Shown piece after piece: positions 55,735 through 63,715 of a DNA stretch of 64,000 nt. Source of the stretch: Dolichospermum sp. FACHB-1091. GTDB taxonomy: Bacteria > Cyanobacteriota > Cyanobacteriia > Cyanobacteriales > Nostocaceae. The stretch is taken from contig NZ_JACJSB010000020.1 of assembly GCF_014697585.1 (NCBI RefSeq), forward strand, positions 18,069-82,068, given 5' to 3'. Under the pieces are notes generated by a model. The model ran no database searches and had not been told where the DNA came from. It worked only from the letters and a program-made list of their open reading frames with translations. Each line of letters begins with the position of its first letter. Position 1 is the stretch's first letter. The position numbers and the translations under genes were made by a program.

Positions 55735-55983
55735 TTACTTTCCAATAAAGGTTTCTACTTGTTGTTTTGCTTCAAAACGGTTTTTCACAATTGGTACTTC
55801 TTGACGAACCTGAGTAAAATACTCATTAGGACGTGGTGTACCAAAAACATCATAAGCCAGACCAGTGCTGACAAATAACCAACCGGCGACAAATAGTGCG
55901 GGGATGGTGATGCTGTGAATTACCCAGTAACGAATACTGGTAACAATGTCAGAAAACGGACGTTCTCCAGTGGTACCTGCCAT
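55735..55983 (-). CDS. psbE: Cytochrome b559 alpha subunit
   Basis: An 82-residue protein: [20 protein letters not shown], then [20 protein letters not shown] with the heme-ligand His in VIHSITIP, and the lumenal tail [20 protein letters not shown]. Essential for photosystem II assembly and photoprotection. It leads psbEFLJ and lies 91 bp downstream of ycf48 in the conserved rubredoxin-ycf48-psbEFLJ order. Confidence 0.97.
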   Translation of the reverse strand: MAGTTGERPFSDIVTSIRYWVIHSITIPALFVAGWLFVSTGLAYDVFGTPRPNEYFTQVRQEVPIVKNRFEAKQQVETFIGK

Positions 55984-56074
55984 TTATTTCACTCCCTTCT
56001 CAAAAACGATGATTGAGTTTATTATCCTACAAAGTTGAGACTTAAGTTACATACCACAGTTGAGTTGAGTGTAA

Positions 56075-57094
56075 TTAAGCTGCTGGGGCTGCTGTTGGCT
56101 CTGCTTTGGGGTTATATTTGAGTAAAACGCCGCGATCGCCAATTATAAAACCTTGATCGGGCTTAAAGAAGACAATTTTGTAAAAATTAGCTGCTACTTT
56201 TTCTACATCACGGTCTTTTGTCCAGGTTTTCCCACCATCAGCACTGCTGAGTAAATTACCACTGCCACCGCCAACCCAAATTTCATCAGGTGTGCGATAA
56301 GCCAAATCCAGTAAACCCCAACTTGTAGACAACTCTGGATATGTCGGCTCTAGCCACTCTTCTGTTTTAGTAGGATCACTGAATTGAACCTGTCCACCTC
56401 GTGCTAATAACCACAATTGTCCATCCTGAGTAAAACCCATATTTTCCAAACGACGGGAACTATTGCGGTTATGGGGTTGCCAAGCATTTTGACCAGGCTC
56501 CCAAGTCGAGTAAAAACTACCTTTAGCAGAAACAGCGATATACTTACCATCAGGCGATCGCTCGATGTTACGTACTACACCAAAGGCTGCTTCCAGATTA
56601 GCTTTCCAATTTTGACCACCATCTGTAGTTTGGTAAATTGCCCCCAAATCGGTGGCCATTTCCGCCGTATTTGTACCTATGGCTGTGATGGCAATGGGGC
56701 TACCGGGTAACTTTTCGCTTAAAGCGATTCGTGACCAAGACTTACCCTCATCAGTAGTATGGAGTAGGAGAGAAGGTTCTCCAGCAATCCAGCCCTCTTG
56801 ACCCGCAAAACTGACAGAGTTAAAACGGTATCTAGGATCATCCAATTCTAATTTTAGCGGTTGCCAAGTCTCACCACCATCATTAGTTTCCAAAAGAGTG
56901 GCATTACCACCCACTAAATAACCATGTTGGGAGTTACCAGCAAAGCCAATATCGAGCAATTTCGACTTTGTTGGTACATTAATCACCTGCCAGGGATTGT
57001 AGCTAATAGAAGGAACACTACTACACCCGATACAGGCCATAACTACTATTAACGCGGCAAAAAATCCTTGCCACTTTTTCACAATTGATTGCAT
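56075..57094 (-). CDS. ycf48: Photosystem II assembly factor Ycf48 (HCF136)
   Basis: A 339-residue lumenal beta-propeller. The signal peptide has a lipobox-like end (MACIGCSS). Repeats of the type GGETWQPLKLELDD, GKSWSRIALSE, GGQNWKANLEAAFG and GGKTWTKDRDVEK mark the BNR/Asp-box blades; the Arg patch in SSRRLENMGF is typical. Ycf48 binds precursor D1 early in photosystem II assembly and repair. The gene lies between rubredoxin and psbE, the standard cyanobacterial arrangement. The Ala/Pro-rich end (AEPTAAPAA) is probably unstructured. Confidence 0.95.
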   Translation of the reverse strand: MQSIVKKWQGFFAALIVVMACIGCSSVPSISYNPWQVINVPTKSKLLDIGFAGNSQHGYLVGGNATLLETNDGGETWQPLKLELDDPRYRFNSVSFAGQEGWIAGEPSLLLHTTDEGKSWSRIALSEKLPGSPIAITAIGTNTAEMATDLGAIYQTTDGGQNWKANLEAAFGVVRNIERSPDGKYIAVSAKGSFYSTWEPGQNAWQPHNRNSSRRLENMGFTQDGQLWLLARGGQVQFSDPTKTEEWLEPTYPELSTSWGLLDLAYRTPDEIWVGGGSGNLLSSADGGKTWTKDRDVEKVAANFYKIVFFKPDQGFIIGDRGVLLKYNPKAEPTAAPAA

Positions 57095-57163
57095 CAGTAT
57101 TACTGAGGTTTTCCAGTTCAGGTTAAATGAGATTTGCGCTGCGGTAAATCAAGATAGCGGTTT

Positions 57164-57508
57164 TTACTGTAGTCCGTAGAGACTAATAAAAAACAAGAAG
57201 CCAAGGGCTAAAGCCCCAAAAATCAAAATGTTCTTTTGAGTTGGTGTGAGAGTATTAACACCTAAACCGTAACCTAAGTTTTCCTTAAAACCAGAGGCCG
57301 TACCTGTTGGTCCAATATTCGCAAAAGCAGTTTTCTTAGCTATACAAACTGGACAGCGCCAATTTGCAGGTAGTTCTGCAAAAACTGTTCCTGGGGGAAT
57401 ATTGCTTTTGTCGTCTCCCTTCTCAGGTTCATAAACGTAACCGCAAGAACGACACTCGTAGCGGTCTAATACTGGAGTTTCCACAGCTTGTTCAGCTTGT
57501 TCACTCAT
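57164..57508 (-). CDS. rubA: Membrane-anchored rubredoxin (photosystem assembly type)
   Basis: A 114-residue protein with rubredoxin iron ligands in YECRSCGYVYEPEKGD (C-x2-C, about 18-21) and NWRCPVCIAKK (C-x2-C, about 52-55), then a linker and a C-terminal membrane span (ILIFGALALGFLFFISLYGL, about 94-113). This type is required for photosystem assembly (reported for PSI and PSII in different species). It precedes ycf48 by 69 bp on the same strand, giving the conserved assembly cluster. Confidence 0.93.
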   Translation of the reverse strand: MSEQAEQAVETPVLDRYECRSCGYVYEPEKGDDKSNIPPGTVFAELPANWRCPVCIAKKTAFANIGPTGTASGFKENLGYGLGVNTLTPTQKNILIFGALALGFLFFISLYGLQ

Positions 57509-57769
57509 GGCTTATAGTCTCGCTTCAGGGAAATTATTAAATATACGTTACAAATTATGACATAATTGCCGGAGTTTTCTATCACTCATTAAAAGGATTT
57601 CAATAGAATCAGGGGATGTAAATACAAATTCGGGAAAGCCCTAAAAGATATAATGTAAAAGAACGTTATCCATATATTGCAGTAAACAGTTATCAGGAAA
57701 CACCGATCAAACTATAAATCTGATAACTGATAGCTTATCCCCTTACACCATTAGCGGTAGAAACCCATT

Positions 57770-58132
57770 GTGTTTGTTCTTAGCGGTTACGAGTATCTTC
57801 TAGGCTTTTTCATCTTGTGTAGCCTAGTTCCAGTTCTAGCGCTGTCAGCCTCAAAAATCCTGAGACCCGTTAGTACAAGTCTAGAAAAACGGACTACTTA
57901 CGAATGCGGACTAGAACCCATTGGCGGAGCTTGGATTCAGTTCAACATTCGCTACTATATGTTCGCCCTGGTCTTCGTTGTTTTTGACGTAGAAACAGTA
58001 TTTTTGTACCCTTGGGCCGTTGCTTTTAACCGCCTGGGTTTATTGGCATTTATCGAAGCCCTAATCTTTATTTCGATACTCATCATCGCCTTAGTTTACG
58101 CATGGCGTAAAGGAGCTTTAGAATGGTCGTAA
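57770..58132 (+). CDS. ndhC: NAD(P)H-quinone oxidoreductase subunit 3
   Basis: A 120-residue membrane subunit of the NDH-1 complex, starting at GTG ([20 protein letters not shown]). It has three helices and the loop [20 protein letters not shown], with the conserved Cys of complex I subunit ND3. It ends WRKGALEWS and overlaps ndhK by 10 bases, so translation is coupled. NDH-1 takes electrons from ferredoxin to plastoquinone in cyclic flow, respiration and CO2 uptake. A decayed copy of its 3' end lies at 61882. Confidence 0.96.
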   Translation: MFVLSGYEYLLGFFILCSLVPVLALSASKILRPVSTSLEKRTTYECGLEPIGGAWIQFNIRYYMFALVFVVFDVETVFLYPWAVAFNRLGLLAFIEALIFISILIIALVYAWRKGALEWS

Positions 58133-58860
58133 ATTCTAATATTACCACCCCAGACAAAGAACAAATCATCAACCCCATTCAACGCCCTACAGTCACCCAT
58201 GAACTGTCAGAAAACGTCATTTTAACTACCGTTGATGACCTTTACAACTGGGCGCGGCTTTCTAGTTTGTGGCCTTTACTATTCGGTACAGCTTGCTGCT
58301 TCATCGAATTTGCCGCTTTAATCGGCTCTCGTTTTGACTTTGACCGTTTTGGGTTAATTCCCCGTTGCAGCCCCCGCCAAGCCGATTTACTCATCACTGC
58401 GGGAACAATTACCATGAAGATGGCACCCCAATTAGTGCGTCTTTATGAACAAATGCCCGAACCTAAGTATGTAATTGCCATGGGTGCTTGTACAATTACT
58501 GGAGGGATGTTTAGCGTTGACTCACCCACAGCAGTACGCGGAGTGGATAAGCTAATCCCCGTAGATGTATATTTACCTGGTTGTCCGCCTCGTCCTGAAG
58601 CGATTATTGACGCAATTATTAAACTGCGGAAAAAAATCGCTAACGATTCTATGCAAGAACGGGATAACATCAAGCAAGTTCACCGTTACTACAGTACAAC
58701 TCATAATATGAAGCCAGTTCCCGAAATCTTAACTGGTAAGTATATGCAGTCAGAAACCCGTTTCAATCCTCCCAAAGAATTGACAGAAGCAATTGGTATG
58801 GCTGTACCCCCAGCTTTGTTGACAGCAAAGACCCAGAAGGAGGAACAAGCGCGTGGCTGA
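58123..58860 (+). CDS. ndhK: NAD(P)H-quinone oxidoreductase subunit K
   Basis: The 245-residue protein (NuoB homologue) holds the terminal 4Fe-4S cluster N2: [20 protein letters not shown] (adjacent Cys pair, about 62-63), [20 protein letters not shown] (about 126) and [12 protein letters not shown] (about 157). It is peripheral, at the quinone-binding interface of NDH-1. The start ATG lies in the end of ndhC and the end overlaps ndhJ by 8 bases. Confidence 0.97.
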   Translation: MVVNSNITTPDKEQIINPIQRPTVTHELSENVILTTVDDLYNWARLSSLWPLLFGTACCFIEFAALIGSRFDFDRFGLIPRCSPRQADLLITAGTITMKMAPQLVRLYEQMPEPKYVIAMGACTITGGMFSVDSPTAVRGVDKLIPVDVYLPGCPPRPEAIIDAIIKLRKKIANDSMQERDNIKQVHRYYSTTHNMKPVPEILTGKYMQSETRFNPPKELTEAIGMAVPPALLTAKTQKEEQARG

Positions 58861-59377
58861 AGAATCTAAACCAGTTCCCGTAGCAGAAGCCTCTCTAGTC
58901 AAAGCCGGTAAAGTGTCCCAATGGTTGACGGAAAATGGCTTTTTCCATGAGTTTTTAGAACTTGATGCTAACGGAGTAGAGATCATTAAAGTCCCTGCAA
59001 GTTTTCTACTACCCATTTCTACAGCTTTGTATGCTTATGGGTTTAATTATCTCCAGTTTCAGGGGGGTATTGACTTAGGAGCGGGAGAAGACCTAGTAAG
59101 TGTTTATCATTTACTGAAAGTTAGCGATAATGCTGACCGTCCTGAAGAAATCAGGGTAAAAGTGTTTTTACCGAGGGAAAATCCTGTTGTACCTTCAGTT
59201 TACTGGATTTGGAAAACAGCGGACTGGCAAGAACGGGAAAGCTATGATATGTATGGTATCTTCTATGAAGGTCATCCTAACTTAAAGCGGATTTTGATGC
59301 CAGAAGATTGGGTAGGTTGGCCTTTGCGGAAAGATTACATTTCTCCTGATTTTTACGAATTACAGGACGCTTATTAA
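58853..59377 (+). CDS. ndhJ: NAD(P)H-quinone oxidoreductase subunit J
   Basis: A 174-residue protein (NuoC homologue) starting at GTG ([20 protein letters not shown]) inside the ndhK end. Hallmarks are [20 protein letters not shown] and the highly conserved [20 protein letters not shown] followed by [19 protein letters not shown] (about 117-155). It lies on the peripheral arm of NDH-1. It closes the ndhCKJ operon, ahead of a hairpin at 59413-59440. Confidence 0.97.
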   Translation: MAEESKPVPVAEASLVKAGKVSQWLTENGFFHEFLELDANGVEIIKVPASFLLPISTALYAYGFNYLQFQGGIDLGAGEDLVSVYHLLKVSDNADRPEEIRVKVFLPRENPVVPSVYWIWKTADWQERESYDMYGIFYEGHPNLKRILMPEDWVGWPLRKDYISPDFYELQDAY

Positions 59378-59412
59378 GCATTGCTGGAATTGAATTTTCA
59401 GTAGTAACAATT

Positions 59413-59440
59413 AACCCCTTTCCAGTCGTGGAGAGGGGTT
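59413..59440 (+). terminator. Hairpin terminator after ndhJ
   Basis: AACCCCTTTCC (59413-59423) and GGAGAGGGGTT (59430-59440) form an 11 bp stem with one mismatch, 36 bp after the ndhJ stop. It separates ndhCKJ from the accessory RloA/RloB genes. Confidence 0.65.
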
Positions 59441-59658
59441 TAAACCTACCCTCCGCAACCTAACTGTCACACATCAACAAAAAGCTGCTTAAGTAGTATT
59501 TATGAGCTTTAATGTGTAAATTAAAAATTTGCAAAACTCTTGTATCTTGAGCAATATTCATGATACACACAAAGGAGTAATTCGATTAAATTATTGTACT
59601 TTAGAAGTCTTTTATAAGTATTATAGATAGAGGCAATTGACGAGATACTTCAATCATT

Positions 59659-61029
59659 ATGTTAATCAGATTTACAGTAGAAAATTTTCTATCCTTTAAC
59701 CAAAGAATAGATTTCAATATGATTGCTTCCGATGACACTCATCATAGTCATCATATAGTTAAAGGTGATTCTGATGAGTCAATAGGATTACTGAGAACAT
59801 CTATAATTTATGGTGCTAATGCTTCTGGCAAATCTAACTTAATTAAAGCCATGAAATTTGCTAGAGATTTTATTGTAGATGGTGATGAGAACAAAAAAAA
59901 TATCAATCTTAATAATTTCAAATTAGATAAAACCTGTTATACAAAACCATCCAGGTTTGAATTTGAGTTTAGAAATCAGGACAAACAGTATGCTTATGGT
60001 TTTTTAGTTGATAAACATGAAATTCATGAAGAATGGTTATTTGAAATTGGTATAAATACGGAAATACCTATTTATGAAAGAGCAGGAAAAAAGTATAATT
60101 TTGATAACTTTAATCATGAATTTTTCTCAAATCTTTCCGAAGATACAAAAAATAGTATTCGTTATGAAGCAGAGAATACAAGAAAAAGTTTACTATTTTT
60201 GACTAGCTCATCAAAGGAGCGTGACATAAAGGATTTTAAGTCTTTAGAACCTATATATGAATGGTTTAATGATGTTTTAACAATTATTTTTCCTAAATCC
60301 ACTCCTATTCTACCTATTTCTAGTCAATCATTTCAAGGTTCTTTGAGTAAGTTTTTAGAATCTTTAGATTTGGGAATTAAAAAAATTACTACTAATGAAA
60401 TTGATTTGGATGAGTATAATGAAATACCATCTGCACTAAAAGATGAGATCAAGAAAAATTTTCCCTATAGGGAAGCTGAGGAAAATATAAAAAATGAAAT
60501 ATATATACCCGGATTAAAATGTGTTATTTCTAAAGCAAAAGATGAAACAGATAAATTTATGGTTCTTAATTTATCACCTGTAAGATTAGACAAAGAAAAT
60601 AATGAAGTTCCGTTTGAAATATTAGAGGAGTCAGATGGAACGCAAAGACTGATAGATTTATTCCCTATGCTAACACATTTAGCGCGGGGTAATGCTGTTT
60701 ATATAATAGATGAAATTGAAAGAAGCCTACACTCCTTACTGATCAAAAAATTATTTGATTATTTTCTGAATAAAACTGAAAATACAACTTCCAATAGTCA
60801 GTTGATTGCTACCACCCATGAAGTTTATTTACTAGACATAAAGGATATTTTTAGAAAAGATGAAATTTGGTTTGTAGAAAAAGATAAACATGGACAATCT
60901 GTACTTTATTCTTTAGCTAATACAGACGTTGAAAATCTAGATTTAGCTACTGGATATCTTAATGGAAGATTTGGAGCAATACCTTTTATTAAAAATTTAA
61001 AATCATTGGGATGGAGAGAGGAAAAATAA
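59659..61029 (+). CDS. RloA/AbiLi-like AAA ATPase (OLD/ABC type)
   Basis: The 456-residue ATPase starts MLIRFTVENFLSFNQRIDF, the N-terminus of the AAA_15/COG1106 group. Walker A is GANASGKS (52-59); after a helical insert, the signature-like ESDGTQRLIDLFPML (about 325), Walker B VYIIDEIERSLHSLL (about 347-361) and the switch TTHEVYLLD (about 383) follow. It is strongly AT-rich and AAA/GAA-biased compared with the ndh genes beside it, which suggests transfer. The RloB gene follows after 1 bp. Such ATPase-TOPRIM pairs act in abortive infection. Confidence 0.85.
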   Translation: MLIRFTVENFLSFNQRIDFNMIASDDTHHSHHIVKGDSDESIGLLRTSIIYGANASGKSNLIKAMKFARDFIVDGDENKKNINLNNFKLDKTCYTKPSRFEFEFRNQDKQYAYGFLVDKHEIHEEWLFEIGINTEIPIYERAGKKYNFDNFNHEFFSNLSEDTKNSIRYEAENTRKSLLFLTSSSKERDIKDFKSLEPIYEWFNDVLTIIFPKSTPILPISSQSFQGSLSKFLESLDLGIKKITTNEIDLDEYNEIPSALKDEIKKNFPYREAEENIKNEIYIPGLKCVISKAKDETDKFMVLNLSPVRLDKENNEVPFEILEESDGTQRLIDLFPMLTHLARGNAVYIIDEIERSLHSLLIKKLFDYFLNKTENTTSNSQLIATTHEVYLLDIKDIFRKDEIWFVEKDKHGQSVLYSLANTDVENLDLATGYLNGRFGAIPFIKNLKSLGWREEK

Positions 61030-61030
61030 A

Positions 61031-61783
61031 ATGGGTAGAGAAAGAAATACAGACTATAAAGCTATATCCAGGGGGATTGCTAGTAAATTTGGTCAAGACG
61101 GGAAACCTAAACTATACATAATAGCTGCGGAAGGTGATAAAACTGAATATAAATATTTTAATGCGTTAACAATTAAATATGAAGAAGATTTTCGTATTAG
61201 TAATATTCATGTAGAGTTTATAGATAGAGAAGAAGGTGGTAATTCAGATCCCAAGTATGTCTATGAAACTTTACTGGAATTCTATAAGGAACTAGAGAAA
61301 ACCTATAAGCTTGGAGAATATGATGAGTTATGGATTATTATAGATACTGATGATTATAATAGTCGAGAAAGAACTATTTCTCAGATATCAGAGGAGTGTG
61401 ATAAAAATCCAATATATAAATTATGTATTAGTAATCCCTGCTTTGAAATCTGGTTAATTCTGCACTTTTTTGATTTAGAAACAAGTCTACAAGATTGTAT
61501 TCCAGGAAATCTAGAAGTTATCGGCTTGAAAGATTATATTAAAAATCAACATATTAAACAAAGACCGAGAATTTGTAAAAAATTATGGAATATGATTCAC
61601 CAAAGTCTGAAGCAACCATCTAATGCACAAGTAATTGAATACACTCACCAAGCAATTTCCAGAGCAAAAATGCTTGGTGAATGTAATCCAAATGATCCAG
61701 ATTATCCAGAAAATAAAATTGGGACAGAAATTTACAAGCTACTAGAGAAATTGACTCAAATGTCTATAAATCCAGAGAGTTAA
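61031..61783 (+). CDS. RloB-like protein with TOPRIM-like core
   Basis: The 250-residue protein fits RloB (PF13707). LYIIAAEGDKTEYKYFNAL (about 28-46) carries the TOPRIM-like Glu pair (E34, E39); DELWIIIDTDDYNSRE (about 98-113) carries the DxD acidic residues (D105, D107); LCISNPCFEIWLILHFFDLE (about 131-150) is the family hallmark. In PARIS- and AbiL-type systems a related TOPRIM nuclease or toxin is held by the ATPase and released on phage sensing. It is coupled to the ATPase gene by a 1 bp gap. Function here is inferred. Confidence 0.83.
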   Translation: MGRERNTDYKAISRGIASKFGQDGKPKLYIIAAEGDKTEYKYFNALTIKYEEDFRISNIHVEFIDREEGGNSDPKYVYETLLEFYKELEKTYKLGEYDELWIIIDTDDYNSRERTISQISEECDKNPIYKLCISNPCFEIWLILHFFDLETSLQDCIPGNLEVIGLKDYIKNQHIKQRPRICKKLWNMIHQSLKQPSNAQVIEYTHQAISRAKMLGECNPNDPDYPENKIGTEIYKLLEKLTQMSINPES

Positions 61784-61881
61784 TAAATTTCGATAGTGAT
61801 TTATTGAGAGTTGAAGGATTAAGTTTAGATAATTGGTTACAAGAAGAAAGTGGGATTGGATAATACAGAAATTTAGGGAGT

Positions 61882-61960
61882 CATGGCGCAAAGTAGCTTT
61901 GAAATGGTCTTAAATTCTAATATCATCACCCAGGAAACAGAACAAAATATAAACCCTATT
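61882..61960 (+). pseudogene. Decayed copy of the ndhC-ndhK junction
   Basis: The segment aligns without gaps to 58101-58179, with about 64 of 79 bases identical by hand. It still encodes a WRKVALKWS-stop end like Ndh[10 protein letters not shown] and an overlapping ATG opening MVLNSNIITQETEQ like Ndh[15 protein letters not shown]. It is followed at once by a palindromic repeat. It is the remnant of a second ndhCK copy or of a local duplication. Confidence 0.82.
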
Positions 61961-61964
61961 TATT

Positions 61965-62046
61965 GTAGGTTGGGTTGAGAAATGAAACCCAACACCTCTT
62001 ACTATTACACCGCTAATGTTGGGTTTCACTTTGTTCAACCCAACCT
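61965..62046. repeat. Palindromic GTAGGTTGGGTTGA repeat
   Basis: The left arm GTAGGTTGGGTTGAGAAATG with AAACCCAACA and the right arm TGTTGGGTTTCACTTTGT with TCAACCCAACC form a long imperfect fold-back. It belongs to the same dispersed family as 13250-13298 and interrupts the ndhK remnant. Confidence 0.75.
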
Positions 62047-62186
62047 TGTATCTTAGAGGAGCGGTAGAACCATTATTTTAGTAAAATCTCTAATTTAGAA
62101 AGATGGTTAAATGAACAACAATAAATGCTGTAATTGCAATAACTGGTTAAACTAGAATTTACAACCTGAATACAGGAAAACCCATC

Positions 62187-63083
62187 ATGATCATTGCTAC
62201 CCAAGCATACCAAATCACTTGGGAAAAACTACCCGATGATTACATTCTCCCAGATGATCCAGTGGACAATATCTACCAACCAGCCCAAGCCACAGCGCTG
62301 ACAGAAAGCCTAGAACTAGCAGGTAAACTTCCCCTTAATTGTCTCACACCGACCAACTACGCCATCTGTGCCACCGTAAATGGCAAAATTGTCGTTAAAG
62401 CCCCTGATTGGGCTTATATACCGGAAATTCGGGTAACTAAAAAAGAGGTCTTTCGTAGTTATACACCCCAACTACAGGGAGATATTCCGGTTATTGTTAT
62501 GGAATTTATTTCTGATACAGACGGAACAGAATATTCCAGTAAACCAACTTATCCACCAGGAAAATGGTTTTTTTATGAAAAAATCTTAAAAGTCCCAAAT
62601 TATGCTATTTTTGAACCAGATAGCGGTAGTTTAGAGTTTTATAAGTTAAACTCTAATACAGGTTTGTACACTTTGCAGACTCCTCATGAAAACCAACGTT
62701 ACTGGATAGAGGAAATGAATCTTTATCTTGGTATATGGGAAGGTACAAAAGAAAACTTAACTGGTAAATGGTTAAGGTTGTGGGACGAACAGGGAAATTT
62801 ATTGTTGTGGAGTTCAGAATTAGTAGGACAAAAACAACGTGCTGAACAAGAAAAACAACGTGCTGAACAAGAAAAACAACGTGCTGAACAAGAAAAACAA
62901 CGTGCTGAACAAGAAAAACAACGTGCTGAACAAGAAAAACAACGTGCTGAACAAGAAAAACAACGTGCTGAACAAGAAAAACAACGTGCTGAACAAGAAA
63001 AACAACGTGCTGAACAAGAAAAACAACGTGCGGACAAACTAGCGGCCCAATTAAAAGCATTAGGTATTGAACCAGAAAATTAA
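62187..63083 (+). CDS. Uma2-family protein with heptad-repeat coiled-coil tail
   Basis: A 298-residue protein. Residues about 1-216 form a Uma2/DUF820-like domain (PD-(D/E)XK superfamily): KAPDWAYIPEIRVTKKE (about 73-89, with Asp), VIVMEFISDTDGTEYSSKPT (about 109-128), PPGKWFFYEKILKVPNYAIF and LWDEQGNLLLWS. The tail (217-284) is nine copies of QRAEQEK plus a partial QRADK, a perfect coiled coil, ending AAQLKALGIEPEN. Uma2 proteins are numerous in cyanobacteria, with unproven nuclease activity. The seven-residue period equals the heptad. Confidence 0.82.
   Translation: MIIATQAYQITWEKLPDDYILPDDPVDNIYQPAQATALTESLELAGKLPLNCLTPTNYAICATVNGKIVVKAPDWAYIPEIRVTKKEVFRSYTPQLQGDIPVIVMEFISDTDGTEYSSKPTYPPGKWFFYEKILKVPNYAIFEPDSGSLEFYKLNSNTGLYTLQTPHENQRYWIEEMNLYLGIWEGTKENLTGKWLRLWDEQGNLLLWSSELVGQKQRAEQEKQRAEQEKQRAEQEKQRAEQEKQRAEQEKQRAEQEKQRAEQEKQRAEQEKQRAEQEKQRADKLAAQLKALGIEPEN
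62835..63040 (+). repeat. 21-bp tandem repeat within the Uma2 gene
   Basis: Nine copies of CAACGTGCTGAACAAGAAAA+A (21 bp), beginning at 62835, followed by a tenth partial copy with GCGGAC (63024). The copies are essentially identical at DNA level, so the array is young or kept uniform by slippage or gene conversion. Apparent ORFs on the other strand here are artefacts. Confidence 0.92.
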
Positions 63084-63112
63084 AAGTAGGGTGGGTATTA
63101 CCCACCATATAA

Positions 63113-63508
63113 TTAACCACCAATTACTGCAATACAATCAATTTCTACCAGCACATTTTTAGGTAAACGCGACACTTCTACACAGGCACGCGCTGGGGCT
63201 GTATCCTCAGAAAAATATTTTGCATAAACCGCATTTACAGCAGCAAAATCATTCATATCAGCTAAAAATACACCAGTTTTGACCACATCTGCAAATGTAG
63301 CTCCTGCTTGTGTCAAAATAGCCTCAATATTGCTCATTACCTGTTCCGTTTGCTTAACTACATCTTCCTTATAAACAACATCACCTAAACTAGGATCTAT
63401 AGCAATTTGTCCAGCCACAAACAACATTTGTCCAGAAGCGAGAATTGCTTGATTATATGGTCCAACAGGTGCAGGTGCTTTATCAGTACGAATTACTTCA
63501 CGAGTCAT
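63113..63508 (-). CDS. ridA: RidA family enamine/imine deaminase
   Basis: About 131 residues from the ATG giving [20 protein letters not shown]. RidA hydrolyses reactive enamines such as 2-aminoacrylate. The signature is [20 protein letters not shown] (about 16-35) and the active-site Arg is in [20 protein letters not shown] (about 103-122). The trimeric cytosolic family is usually 125-130 residues, so the further upstream frame ([14 protein letters not shown], to 63655) is a repeat artefact and is not included. The insertion-sequence end lies about 150 bp upstream. Confidence 0.9.
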   Translation of the reverse strand: MTREVIRTDKAPAPVGPYNQAILASGQMLFVAGQIAIDPSLGDVVYKEDVVKQTEQVMSNIEAILTQAGATFADVVKTGVFLADMNDFAAVNAVYAKYFSEDTAPARACVEVSRLPKNVLVEIDCIAVIGG

Positions 63509-63514
63509 AATATC

Positions 63515-63552
63515 TATCTCTTTTGGCTCTTTTGGGTCTTTTGGCTCTTTAA
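63515..63552. repeat. Short TTTTGGCTC repeats upstream of ridA
   Basis: TCTTTTGGCTC, TTTTGGGTC and TTTTGGCTC run in tandem (9-base period) just upstream of the ridA start. It is a simple repeat in the leader region. Confidence 0.6.
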
Positions 63553-63654
63553 TTAAAAGTGTTTCTGACTTACCGAAATCTAAATCTGTAGATATTTGGT
63601 AAACTCCGCAGTTCTTTTTCCAGGAGCGTATTTCTGCTATATAAAACCTAGACA

Positions 63655-63715
63655 AAACTAGACTTTACTTTCTACTTCAACGGGAGCATGGGAGCAGTTA
63701 TCCCTCGGTAGACTT
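63655..63715 (-). mobile_element. Right end of IS200/IS605-type element (possible omega/reRNA)
   Basis: Directly past the tnpB stop, the minus strand reads AAGTCTACCGAGGGATAACT, then GCTCCCATGCTCCC and GTTGAAGTAGAAAGTAAAG. TnpB nucleases use an RNA derived from this 3' end and the adjoining host DNA as guide. The exact element boundary is not determined; it lies near 63655-63670. Confidence 0.55.

Larger units (their letters stand above)
61784..62186. other. Scar region with decayed gene pieces
   Basis: It contains a frame ending LLRVEGLSLDNWLQEES (about 61797-61863), a decayed ndhC-ndhK junction (61882-61960), a palindromic repeat (61965-62046) and a piece reading SKISNLERWLNEQQ-stop (about 62078-62123), like the C-terminal tail of DUF4351-type proteins. 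No intact gene is present. Confidence 0.6.

Noticed and set aside
62653..63123. Overlapping ORFs in other frames over the Uma2 tail (VVFLVQH-, SARCFSC- and LNKKNNV-type repeats)
   Set aside because: They are other-frame readings of the 21 bp repeat; a perfect 21-bp period keeps all frames open.
63509..63655. N-terminal extension of RidA with [11 protein letters not shown]
   Set aside because: It translates a short TTTTGGCTC repeat; the RidA family starts at the internal [20 protein letters not shown] position.
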